This document shows positions 1 through 7,746 of a stretch of 40,780 nt of DNA, in pieces; position 1 is the first letter of the stretch; every line of letters begins with the position of its first letter. Source of the stretch: CAYTCZ01 sp964436315. GTDB taxonomy: Bacteria; Actinomycetota; Thermoleophilia; Gaiellales; Gaiellaceae. Under the pieces are notes generated by a model. It did no database searches. It was not told where the DNA came from and worked only from the letters and a program-made list of their open reading frames with translations. The DNA is taken from assembly GCA_964436315.1 (NCBI GenBank), contig CAYTCZ010000018.1, positions 1 to 40,780 on the forward strand, read 5' to 3'. Position numbers and translations under genes: made by a program.

Positions 1-95
1 CCCGAGGTGAGCGTACGAGCCACTGCCATCCCCGAGTGACAACTTCTGCCAGGCCGGGGACAATGAAACGGGGCCGGCGCTCTATCAAGCGGAGG
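1..95. other. Sequence edge, no gene seen
   Basis: This stretch lies downstream of the last gene of the minus-strand run. I see no convincing reading frame, RNA gene or strong hairpin in it. Confidence 0.5.
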
Positions 96-1310
96 CTACG
101 TTCGTCTCACGTTCGTGTTGAGATAGGGTGCCGCGAGAAGCAGTGCAAGCGCGGTCTGGCCTTCGACGAGCTTGCCACCGCTTGCGTGGCGTAGCGCGTC
201 GTCGAGCGCCATGCGCTCGACGACGAGCGCCTCGTCTTCGCTTGGCTGCGGTGTGCCGAGCAGAACGCCTGTCGCCAGGAACGCGTCGGACCGGAGGCTC
301 AGGTGGGCACTCGAAGAGTAGAAGGTCGTCAAGTGGCGCCATTCCCGCGCTCTGCCGCCGACTTCTTCGGCAAGTTCACGCTCAGCCGCCTCGAGCGGCG
401 TCTCGCCGTCCTCGACCGAGCCGGCTGGAACCTCGAGCGTCCAGTCCCGCACCGGGTGTCGGTACTGTCGCACGAATACGATCTCGCTCCCGTCCGTTAC
501 CGGAACGACGAACACGGCCCGCGGAACGGCAAGGTACGTGTAACTCATGGCCCGGCCGTGATCGCTTTCCAGCCGATCTTCGAGCACCGCCCGCCACGGC
601 GATCCGGTGATGAGCCGGCTCCCGTCGAGCCTGACGGCCGGTGGGTCGCAAAGCGCGCCGTCGAGCGCAAGCGACCGCAGCACCCGAACCGTACGCCGCG
701 CTGGCAGATCGTCGGCATCCCGCAGCAGGAAGGCGAGGTCGACGGCGGTGTCGACGTCGCGCCACGGGCCGAGCATCGTGACCTCCAGCCCTGCGGCTGC
801 GCATCGCTGCACGGTCACCGCGGCCACGGCGGGCGTCGACCACGGGATGGCGTCGAAGGGTGCGCCGGCGGACTCACGCATGGCGATCAGCCAGTAACCG
901 CCGTCGAGGGCGGGCCCGAGAACAACGTCAGTGCTCCCGTCTTCAAGGAGGGCGAAAGCCCGCTGAAGCGAGCCGGGAGGAACACCGGGGATGTCGGAGG
1001 AAACGAGAGCTGTGGGACCCTTAGCGAGTCCTCGAGCCATGCCGAGGCGAAGCGCATCGCCGAGCCCACGCCCCTCCTGAGGAATCAAGGGCACGTCTGC
1101 TCCCGCGACGCGGGCGAGCTCATGGGCGTCGGATGGATTCGCGTAGAGCAGGGCGGTGTCGAACTCCTCGGCTCGGCAGGACTCCAGGGTGTCCAGAAGG
1201 AGCGCCTCCTGGAGTCCGGCAGCCTGCTCCGCGGTGAGTGGAGGCACGAGCCGGGTCTTGGCCCGGCCCGGAATCGGCGCCTTGGCAACGATGAGCACGG
1301 TACGGCTCAT
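96..1310 (-). CDS. DUF2064 (TIGR04282-type) transferase fused to a Nudix hydrolase
   Basis: This 404-residue protein has two domains. Residues 1 to about 200 match the DUF2064/TIGR04282 nucleotidyltransferase-like fold: an APIPGRAKTRL phosphate-binding start at residue 11, SSDIPG near 104, GPALDGGYWLI near 132 and DVDTAVDL near 185. Residues about 225 to 400 are a Nudix hydrolase with a complete Nudix box at 297-319 (G297, E303, R311-E312, E315-E316, G318), of the ADP-ribose pyrophosphatase-like kind. The family of the first domain is catalogued as a radical-SAM-associated (arsenosugar-type) transferase, and a radical SAM gene lies in the same run. The ATG overlaps the stop of the epimerase gene as ATGA, so it is the last gene of the coupled run. 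The fusion suggests that a nucleotide-sugar is both made and cleaved; the substrate is unknown. Confidence 0.85.
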   Translation of the reverse strand: MSRTVLIVAKAPIPGRAKTRLVPPLTAEQAAGLQEALLLDTLESCRAEEFDTALLYANPSDAHELARVAGADVPLIPQEGRGLGDALRLGMARGLAKGPTALVSSDIPGVPPGSLQRAFALLEDGSTDVVLGPALDGGYWLIAMRESAGAPFDAIPWSTPAVAAVTVQRCAAAGLEVTMLGPWRDVDTAVDLAFLLRDADDLPARRTVRVLRSLALDGALCDPPAVRLDGSRLITGSPWRAVLEDRLESDHGRAMSYTYLAVPRAVFVVPVTDGSEIVFVRQYRHPVRDWTLEVPAGSVEDGETPLEAAERELAEEVGGRAREWRHLTTFYSSSAHLSLRSDAFLATGVLLGTPQPSEDEALVVERMALDDALRHASGGKLVEGQTALALLLAAPYLNTNVRRT

Positions 1311-2290
1311 GACAGTCTCCGCAAGAACCCGAGTGCCTTCTCGTTCCAGGATTCCGTGTGAGTCCGACCTCCGTCCGGTGCGGGGGGCGCGGCGGCGAGG
1401 TACGAGTCGTATGCCCGCGCCAGCGCTTCCCCGTTCGCGAAGCGCGGCGACCAGCCGAGGCCGCGCTCGGCCGCGGCAAGGTCAACGACGCAGTCTCTGT
1501 CAGCCGTTCGGTAGTGCCACTCGCTGAGCGGCGAGAGCCCAGCCAGGTGGAGCGTGCGCAGGACGGCCCGCGTTGGGCGTGCTGGAATGGGAGTCAGGAT
1601 GCTCGCCGAGCCAGCGTGGTCGATCAGCGCCTGGAGATCCTCGGCGACCGTGCCGAACTGCTTGGCGCCGAGGGCGAAGGCTTCCCCCGCCACCGGCTGC
1701 TCGGCGGCGAGCAGAATTGCGTCGACGAGGTCGCAGACGTCGAGCAGCTGGTAGCGGTTCGAGCCCGGACCGACCGTGTAGATGCGGCGTCCCTCGGCGA
1801 TCCACCGGAAGAGGATTCCGAAGACACCGAGCCGCCCGGGGCCGAGAACGGCCTGCGGACGGAGGATGGTCACCTCGAGCCCACGGGCCGCGAAATCCCT
1901 GCAGAGCCGCTCGGCTTCGACCTTCGCCTCCCCGTAGGCTTCGATTGGGCGAGGAAGCACGACGGCCGAGGAGATGAAGACCACCCGCCGTATCCGGGCC
2001 TCGGCTGCGGCGGCGAGGACGGTCGCGGTTCCCTCCACGTTGACGCTTCGGATCGTGCGCCGTGATCGAGCGATCGGCAGGGCGGCGGCGGCGTGCACGA
2101 CCACGTCGGCGCCACGACACAGCGATCGAGCAGCTTCGGGGTCGCGCACATCTCCGACGATGCCTTCAGCCTCCAGGGGGTAATGGGGCTCGAGATCGAG
2201 CGAGCGGACGGTGTGGCCGTCACGCAGGAGCCGCCGGCCCAGGTGGAGCCCGAGGAAGCCGCCTCCGCCGGTGATCGCCCAGGCACTCAT
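1307..2290 (-). CDS. NAD-dependent epimerase/dehydratase (extended SDR)
   Basis: This 327-residue protein has a Rossmann start TGGGGFLG at residues 7-14, a VVVHAAA segment near 63 and an S107/S108, Y119, K123 catalytic set (YGEAK), which places it in the extended short-chain dehydrogenases acting on nucleotide-sugars or 3-beta-hydroxysteroid-like substrates. The reading frame is open further upstream, but the ATG at 2290 overlaps the stop of the glycosyltransferase as ATGA and puts the glycine motif at the normal distance from the N terminus. Its place between a glycosyltransferase fusion and a DUF2064-Nudix fusion favours a sugar substrate; this is inference from context. Confidence 0.85.
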   Translation of the reverse strand: MSAWAITGGGGFLGLHLGRRLLRDGHTVRSLDLEPHYPLEAEGIVGDVRDPEAARSLCRGADVVVHAAAALPIARSRRTIRSVNVEGTATVLAAAAEARIRRVVFISSAVVLPRPIEAYGEAKVEAERLCRDFAARGLEVTILRPQAVLGPGRLGVFGILFRWIAEGRRIYTVGPGSNRYQLLDVCDLVDAILLAAEQPVAGEAFALGAKQFGTVAEDLQALIDHAGSASILTPIPARPTRAVLRTLHLAGLSPLSEWHYRTADRDCVVDLAAAERGLGWSPRFANGEALARAYDSYLAAAPPAPDGGRTHTESWNEKALGFLRRLS

Positions 2291-4251
2291 GCGTAGCGAG
2301 CGACGACCGCGAGCATGCGCGTCCCGGCCCGCGCGGAGGGCAGAGGACGGCCAGCGATTTTCGACTGCCCGCCCCGCCGCGCGCGACACGTGACCTCGAC
2401 CTCGACAAGCGGGAGCCCGGCTCGGGCTGCCTTGACAATCATCTCGGTCGGCCAGCCGTAGGTCATCTCCGCGAGTGCAAGACGTTCGAGGGCATCGCGT
2501 CGGATCGCCCTCATCGGCGGGATGTCCCGGAGGCGCACGCCGTAGACGAGGCGCACGAGCAGGACGACGAGACGATTCCCGAGAAGCTGGTGCGGGAGCA
2601 CCGACCCCGGCTCGCGACGCGTCCGCGCGCCGAGTGAGAGCGCCGCCCGGTTCGCCAGAACGGGCTCGAGCACCTCCGGCAAGAAGGCCGGGTCGTCGCT
2701 ACCGTCGCCGTCCAGGAACACGATCACGTCGGCGTCGGTCCTCGCGACGCCGGCGGCGCATGCCCGCCCGTAGCCGCGACGGGCCTCGACGACGACGCGA
2801 GCACCGGCCGAGCGCGCCGCTTCCACTGTCCCGTCCAGTGACCCGCCGTCGACAACAAGCACTTCGTCGACCACCCCGGTGGGGAATTCATCAAGGACGC
2901 AAGGAAGTGCTTCGCTCTCGTTCAGCGCCGGGATGACGGCGGCGATTCTTGGGTGCGAGGGGAGCGGCACGACAGCGGTGGACCGTCTCCGAGCGGCCAC
3001 GATCCTCCAGAGGACCCACAGGCCGAGGGGACCGTAGATCACTGGTGTCACCCAGTCGGGGAGGTGTCGATCGAGTCCGAAGAGGTAGAGGAGTGGCAGC
3101 ATCCCTGTGAGCCAGAGCCAGCCGGGAGCGACGGTGAGCGTGAAGAACGGCAGCAGCCAGAGCGCGTGCCAGGGTTGGACGTAGGCAAGGACCAGGAGGA
3201 GACTCCCGAGCACGAGCAGGCACGAGCGTGCAACCTGCTCGAGCGCAGCGTGCTCGCGCAAGGCGACAACGGCCACGACGCCCGCGAGTCCGACGGCTAA
3301 CAGCGCCTTCGTCGTTGGATCGCTCAGGTGGGGTGAGAGAAGCGGCCAGAGACTCCCGCCGTTCTGCTGGCGCTCGACGTACAGCTTGATCGATCCGATG
3401 ACTCCCGTTCCGACGCTCATGTAGGGGAGATAGACGGCCACGACGACCGCTGCCGCGGCGAGCAGGAAGCGTCTGCCTCCACGGCGGGCGAGGGCGGGGA
3501 CGAGGAGAATCGGGCCGAGCTTGACGAGGGTCGCGAGCGCCACTGCGAGTCCCGCGAGGGCGAATCGCCGTGCCTGCCAGGCGGCCAGCAACCCGGACAG
3601 CGCGAGGACGACGAGGCCGTCGACGTGGCCGTTGCCCGCGACCTCGGAAATAGCGAGAGGGTGCCAGGCGTAGAGGGCGACCCGCTCCTGCGGCTTGCCT
3701 TCTCGCCACAGAACGAGAAGCAGGAGGGCGACGGCGACGGCCTCGGCGAGCAGGAACAGCCACGTGCTCGAACGCAACCCCTTTCCAAAGATGCCGCGGG
3801 CCGTTAGAAAGCTCGCCTCCGCGCCGGGCGGGTACACCGTCTTCCAGGACTTGAGGTTGATCCGGGGCCAGACCTCCTCATCTCGCAAGTGGGCGAGCGC
3901 AGGATGGCTCGGCGCGTAGCGGTAGGGATTGATGGCGGCAGCTTGCACGCGGGCATCCCATGCGTAGCGGTGAACGTCGGTCGAGAGCGGCGGAGTCGCG
4001 CCCGGCTCGAAGGCGGCGGCTCGAAATGCGACGGCGAAGGCGAGCACGAGCACGAGCCCCAGCCGCCCGCTCCCGAGCCCTCGCCAGCAGAACCAGGCCG
4101 CCGGGACGAACAGGGCGAAGGCGACGAGCTGTCCGACGACCTGAGTCCGGATGTCGTCGACGCCGCGCAACCTGAACTCCAGTGCCACGATCAGAGCGCC
4201 CAGAAGGACGAGCAGCGCGGCCCTCGACCGAGGGCCCAATCTCACGCTCAC
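2287..4251 (-). CDS. Membrane GT-C mannosyltransferase-like protein fused to a GT2 glycosyltransferase
   Basis: This is a 654-residue fusion. Residues 1 to about 425 are a polytopic membrane domain with many hydrophobic segments and the GT-C/GT87-like signature DVHRYAWDARVQ, followed by INPYRYAP and VYPPGA, as in polyprenol-phosphate-mannose-dependent transferases. Residues about 436 to 654 are a soluble GT2 domain of the dolichyl-phosphate-mannose-synthase kind: AVIPALNE at the start, VVDGGSLDGT, and a DGDGSDDP metal-binding motif near 514. Such a pairing could make a polyprenyl-phosphate sugar and use it in one polypeptide. The start is GTG, overlapping the radical SAM stop as GTGA. Acceptor and sugar are not evident from sequence. 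Confidence 0.85.
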   Translation of the reverse strand: MSVRLGPRSRAALLVLLGALIVALEFRLRGVDDIRTQVVGQLVAFALFVPAAWFCWRGLGSGRLGLVLVLAFAVAFRAAAFEPGATPPLSTDVHRYAWDARVQAAAINPYRYAPSHPALAHLRDEEVWPRINLKSWKTVYPPGAEASFLTARGIFGKGLRSSTWLFLLAEAVAVALLLLVLWREGKPQERVALYAWHPLAISEVAGNGHVDGLVVLALSGLLAAWQARRFALAGLAVALATLVKLGPILLVPALARRGGRRFLLAAAAVVVAVYLPYMSVGTGVIGSIKLYVERQQNGGSLWPLLSPHLSDPTTKALLAVGLAGVVAVVALREHAALEQVARSCLLVLGSLLLVLAYVQPWHALWLLPFFTLTVAPGWLWLTGMLPLLYLFGLDRHLPDWVTPVIYGPLGLWVLWRIVAARRRSTAVVPLPSHPRIAAVIPALNESEALPCVLDEFPTGVVDEVLVVDGGSLDGTVEAARSAGARVVVEARRGYGRACAAGVARTDADVIVFLDGDGSDDPAFLPEVLEPVLANRAALSLGARTRREPGSVLPHQLLGNRLVVLLVRLVYGVRLRDIPPMRAIRRDALERLALAEMTYGWPTEMIVKAARAGLPLVEVEVTCRARRGGQSKIAGRPLPSARAGTRMLAVVARYA

Positions 4252-5081
4252 CTGATGTCCCTGACGACGTCGTCACCCAGAGGCTGCCCGGCGACGATCT
4301 GCACGAGTCGGCGCGCCGGGACCTCGAGCGGCGCGATCTGGCGGGAGACGAGCAGGTCGAGGTCGGTGACGCCGCGGCGAACCGTCGGCGCGAACGGATG
4401 CATGAACGCGCCCTCGGCCGTCAGCGTGAGCTCGGGAAGGACATCGATGGGGCCAAGTTCTTGCCCCATCTCCTCGACGGCCGCTCGGCCCCGTCTCACG
4501 ACCGGCCGCACGATGTGATGCTCGTCCGGAATGCCGAGTCGGCGGTGAAGCGCGCACACGCGCTCGAGCTCGTCCTCGGTCTGGTACTCGACGGTGGTGG
4601 CGATGCGAACCTCTATACCGCGCTCGAGCAGCCTCGGGATCGCGTCGAGCACCTTGGCGAAGTTCTCGGGTCCGCGGAAGGCGTCGTTCCTCGTCGGTTC
4701 GTCCGAGTCGAGGGAGATCTGCAGGGCCGCAGGAAGATCGGCGAGCGGCTCCAGACCGGCGAGCAGTTTGTCCGTGAACAGCGTTCCGTTGGTCAACGCG
4801 ACGACTGGGAGAATCCCGCCGATCTCGACCATCGTCTCAGCGAAGTCTGGAACCATGAAAACCTCGCCGCCCGTGATCCCGACCGACCTGAAGCCGAGCT
4901 CCTTCGCCTCTTGCGTCGCCCTTGTCATTTCGTCGCGAGAGAGGGCGCGGCGGTCGGTGATCCGGGGATGAGATTCAGTCAGGCAATAGACGCAGGCAAG
5001 GTTGCAGTGGTAGGTGGCGTAGAGCCAGAGGCGCTCGCCCATGCGCCCTTCGGCGACGGCCTTCTCGAGCACGGCCCTCAC
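4248..5081 (-). CDS. Radical SAM protein
   Basis: This protein carries the radical SAM iron-sulfur motif CX3CX2C (C26, C30, C33, in CNLACVYC) and a GGE motif (GITGGE) for SAM binding. The frame is open up to 5366, but the upstream part has arginine-rich out-of-frame composition. A GTG at 5081 overlaps the AhpD-like stop as GTGA and starts about 25 residues before the cluster motif, so I use it (277 residues). The C-terminal third lacks a SPASM or Cys-rich domain, so no auxiliary cluster is seen. It lies between an AhpD-like gene and sugar-transfer genes, as in radical-SAM-associated transferase neighbourhoods. The reaction cannot be told from sequence. Confidence 0.85.
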   Translation of the reverse strand: MRAVLEKAVAEGRMGERLWLYATYHCNLACVYCLTESHPRITDRRALSRDEMTRATQEAKELGFRSVGITGGEVFMVPDFAETMVEIGGILPVVALTNGTLFTDKLLAGLEPLADLPAALQISLDSDEPTRNDAFRGPENFAKVLDAIPRLLERGIEVRIATTVEYQTEDELERVCALHRRLGIPDEHHIVRPVVRRGRAAVEEMGQELGPIDVLPELTLTAEGAFMHPFAPTVRRGVTDLDLLVSRQIAPLEVPARRLVQIVAGQPLGDDVVRDIR

Positions 5082-5611
5082 GCCGGCGGCGGAATGTCGA
5101 GGGCAGTGCAGTACTGGTTCAGCATCGTAATCGTCCCGGCGAGCACGGTCAGCTCGATCAGCTGGTCGGGACGCACGTGCTCCAGTGTGCGCGCGACGAG
5201 CTCGTCGGTCACGCCCTGCGCGTCCAGTGTCACCTGGTCGACCCAGGCCGCGATCGCCTGCTGCCGCGGGGTGAGCGCATCGAGCGGGGACGTGTCGCAC
5301 AGCGCCTCGACCTGCTGGGGCATGAGGCCGGCATCGAGTGCGGCCGGTCGGTGGGCGGCCAGACAATAGCGGCAGCCGTTCAGCCGCGAGACGCGGACGA
5401 TCACGAGCTCCTTCGTCGCGAGGTCGACTGAGCTCTCGCTCATGATCACAGCCAGGAAGGGCATGAGCGCCTCCATGACATCGGGGGCGCTCGCGAGCGA
5501 GCGCGTGAGCGCCGAGGCGCTCCCGTCCTCCCCATACCAGGATTGGGCGAGGATCGGTGCCTCCTCTCTGGCAAGCAGGCGGACGCGGCTAGTTTTCCTC
5601 GGCACCTTCAT
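5078..5611 (-). CDS. AhpD-like / carboxymuconolactone decarboxylase family protein
   Basis: This 177-residue protein has the AhpD core: a helix ending in C80-R-Y-C83 with H87, preceded by KELVIVRVSRLNG. In AhpD-type proteins these two cysteines and the histidine relay protons and electrons to reduce peroxides. The frame is open far upstream, but that part is the out-of-frame shadow of the cytochrome gene. The ATG at 5611 overlaps the end of that gene by 23 bases; GTG at 5605 is an alternative. The C terminus overlaps the radical SAM start as GTGA. It could defend the radical SAM product or act as a thiol redox partner; both are inference. Confidence 0.8.
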   Translation of the reverse strand: MKVPRKTSRVRLLAREEAPILAQSWYGEDGSASALTRSLASAPDVMEALMPFLAVIMSESSVDLATKELVIVRVSRLNGCRYCLAAHRPAALDAGLMPQQVEALCDTSPLDALTPRQQAIAAWVDQVTLDAQGVTDELVARTLEHVRPDQLIELTVLAGTITMLNQYCTALDIPPPA

Positions 5612-5972
5612 CGATCCAGCGGGCGATGAGCCCGCGCTCCTCCTCGGTGAGGAGTCCCGCGAGCGATGGGTCGGGAGGATGCGTGAGGAGATACGAGAGC
5701 TCCGGTCGTCCTGGCAGGACGCGCTCGAAAGCAGGACGCGTGAGCGCCGAGACACGCACGAGTTGTTCGTAGGAGCGTCCTCGACGCAGGTCGAGGTAGG
5801 GATAGCTGACCGGATGGCAGGCTGTGCACTTGCGGTCGAAGATCGGCTGCACGTCGCCGCTGAAGGAGACGTCCTCTCCGCCGCCGCCGCTGCCACCTCC
5901 GCAGCCGGCAGCAACCACCGCAGCCGCGAGCACGGCTAGGCCTCGAGCGTGATGAACTCGCTGATGTTGCAC
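5589..5972 (-). CDS. Small c-type cytochrome lipoprotein
   Basis: This small protein has a hydrophobic N-terminal segment ending in a lipobox-like AAG-C, a glycine-rich linker and one haem-binding CTACH motif (C49, C52, H53 from the start used). It is therefore probably lipid-anchored outside the membrane with one c-type haem. After the haem site, the text YLDLRRGRSYEQLVRVSAL parallels the larger lipoprotein next to it, so the two are paralogues. The start is uncertain: GTG at 5999, 5972 or 5933 are all in frame; 5972 keeps an arginine before the hydrophobic segment with moderate overlap on the preceding gene, and 5933 would start just after that gene ends. Confidence 0.7.
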   Translation of the reverse strand: MQHQRVHHARGLAVLAAAVVAAGCGGGSGGGGEDVSFSGDVQPIFDRKCTACHPVSYPYLDLRRGRSYEQLVRVSALTRPAFERVLPGRPELSYLLTHPPDPSLAGLLTEEERGLIARWIDEGAEEN

Positions 5973-6955
5973 GTCTGGTCGACCGCCAGGAAGATCCACG
6001 GGCCCCGAAGCTCGCGCTCGGTCACCGCGCTCCAGGTTCCGGGCGCGTTGTCCTCGTTGTGTAGCTCGAATACGAGCCCCGCCTCCGGGTTGACGGCGAG
6101 TGTGTAGTTTCCGTCAAGGTTGCTCCCCTCGACGGTCAGGGAAAGCATCCTGCCCTCCACGCGTGGGCTCGAGATCACAGGGTTCTCGATGACCCGATCC
6201 GGGAGGCCGAAGTGAACCTCCTCCCGCTCGCCGTCCTCCAGCGCGACGATGCGAGAGACGTAGATCGTCTCAGGCCCGTATGCCTTCAGCAGGTACTGTC
6301 CCGTTGGCGCGTTGGCGAGCGTGAATTGCCCATCGGCGTTGGTGACGGCGACGCGGTAGTGCTCCTCGCCGCCCTCCTGCCCCCCGCCTTTGAGGAGCAT
6401 GGTCACCAGCGCGCCTTCGATCGGCTCGTAGCGCTGGTCGACGACCGATCCCTCGATCGTGGCGCTGCCTTCGGTCTCGGTCGCAGCTGCTACGTCCAGA
6501 TCGCCCGGGGGCGTCCCTGGCGTCGGTACCTGCGGGCCTCCTGTCCGCCCGTCAGGATCCTTGGCGCCCTGGAGGATCCAGCGCCGGATGATGTCCATGT
6601 CCTCCGGGTCGATCGGGGGCGCACGAGGCGGCATTCGCGTGCCGATTGCCGGGATGTCAGCCACCGGTGGATCCCCGCCGATCTTGAGGTAGAGGAAGCT
6701 TCGCTCGGGATCACCGGCCACGACCCGGAAGAGTGTCGGATCTTCGAGAGCCCGAACGCCGACGAGCTGATCGTAGGAGTTGTCCTCTGTGAGATCGAGC
6801 GAGGGGTTCACTCCTGGATGGCAGGCGACGCAGCCGTATTCCTCGAAGACCCTCTGCACCTCACCGTACTCGACCGGCTCACCGAGTTCCGCTTCCTCCC
6901 TGCCACCGCAGCCGACCGAGAAGACGACCGAGAGCGCGAGGATGGAGAGCCGCAC
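5936..6955 (-). CDS. c-type cytochrome lipoprotein with carboxypeptidase-regulatory-like domain
   Basis: The GTG at 6955 shares one base with the stop of the preceding gene (TAGTG) and gives a textbook lipoprotein signal: MRLSILALSVVFSVG then C16. A single haem motif CVACH lies at 42-46 with a likely methionine ligand in GTRMPP near 108, resembling the planctomycete-type cytochrome c domain. Residues about 165 to 250 form a CarboxypepD_reg/Cna-B-like beta-sandwich (SATIEGSVVDQRYEPIEGA), often used in binding or surface contacts. The rest is unassigned. Length is 339 residues from this start. The frame is open to 7021 but overlaps the neighbour there. It is probably an extracellular electron carrier paired with the small cytochrome. 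Confidence 0.8.
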   Translation of the reverse strand: MRLSILALSVVFSVGCGGREEAELGEPVEYGEVQRVFEEYGCVACHPGVNPSLDLTEDNSYDQLVGVRALEDPTLFRVVAGDPERSFLYLKIGGDPPVADIPAIGTRMPPRAPPIDPEDMDIIRRWILQGAKDPDGRTGGPQVPTPGTPPGDLDVAAATETEGSATIEGSVVDQRYEPIEGALVTMLLKGGGQEGGEEHYRVAVTNADGQFTLANAPTGQYLLKAYGPETIYVSRIVALEDGEREEVHFGLPDRVIENPVISSPRVEGRMLSLTVEGSNLDGNYTLAVNPEAGLVFELHNEDNAPGTWSAVTERELRGPWIFLAVDQTCNISEFITLEA

Positions 6956-7743
6956 TACCAGCGACGCCACCGTACAGCCTCGATCAGATCGGCGTACCCC
7001 GACTCGTCGCCATCGACCCATCGGTTGACGTTCTCGAGTCGCATCGCCTCGCAGAGCGCTGGGTCGGCGACATCCATGCGAAGGAGCCGAGCGCGGAAGG
7101 CTTCGTGGTCGGCCTCGCCCGAATCGAGTGCTGTGAAGTTGCAGTGGTGGAACGGAGGTGATGTCCAGGCAACGTGGAGGTCGTCATCGTTCCCGCCGGC
7201 TCGAAGCGCCTTCAGCGTCCAGTTCGAGACGACGCACGCGTCGAGGTCGCCCGCTCGGAGTCGCTCGATCTGGACAAGCTCGGCGCGACCCGTGTCACCA
7301 TGCTTACCCAGGTCGCGATCGAGCCGCTGGGCGCGTAGATCGCGTTCCGGGTCGACGCCTTCTCGCCACATGGCGAAGGACGGAAGGATCCAGGCCTGGG
7401 GCGAGTCGGAGTCTCCGAAGCCGACCCGCTTGCCGCGGAGATCCTCGAGACTCGAGGCCGAGCCGGTCGGTACGAGCGCGTGACTCACCCAGTCGCGATC
7501 CGTATCGCGCATGGCGAGCGGTCGGCACGCGGCACCCGCCCGCTCTCGCACGCGGACATAGGCGAGGTTCGTGTTCCAGGCGACATCGATCTCTCCCGCA
7601 AAGAGTGCGTCGACCTGAGCCTCGTACGTCGAGTACAGCGCGTAGTCGAGCGAGAACCGGCTCTCCTCGAACCAGCGGCGAAACCCTTCCCAGATCGTGA
7701 CGACCCGTGGGTCGTAGGCGACGGCGCCGACGCGATAGCTCAT
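6955..7743 (-). CDS. PhnD-like phosphonate/phosphate-type substrate-binding protein without signal peptide
   Basis: This 262-residue protein resembles the PhnD group of periplasmic binding proteins: VGAVAYDPRVVTIWEGF at the start, FAGEIDVAWNTNLAYV near 50, and DLRGKRVGFGDSDSP near 105. Such proteins bind phosphonate, phosphite, phosphate or similar oxyanions for an ABC importer. No signal peptide or lipobox is visible and no permease or ATPase gene lies nearby, so it may work inside the cell or as a sensor or scavenging partner in this run. It ends one base into the lipoprotein start and begins 3 bases after the dehydrogenase stop. Ligand unknown. Confidence 0.75.
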   Translation of the reverse strand: MSYRVGAVAYDPRVVTIWEGFRRWFEESRFSLDYALYSTYEAQVDALFAGEIDVAWNTNLAYVRVRERAGAACRPLAMRDTDRDWVSHALVPTGSASSLEDLRGKRVGFGDSDSPQAWILPSFAMWREGVDPERDLRAQRLDRDLGKHGDTGRAELVQIERLRAGDLDACVVSNWTLKALRAGGNDDDLHVAWTSPPFHHCNFTALDSGEADHEAFRARLLRMDVADPALCEAMRLENVNRWVDGDESGYADLIEAVRWRRW

Positions 7744-7746
7744 CTG

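Noticed and set aside
4248..5081. Selenocysteine codon in the radical SAM or AhpD-like gene
   Set aside because: The frames are open without in-frame TGA, so no selenoprotein is seen despite the family association.
6212..7483. Long plus-strand frame of 423 codons
   Set aside because: It is antisense to the lipoprotein and PhnD-like genes and shows no recognisable domain.
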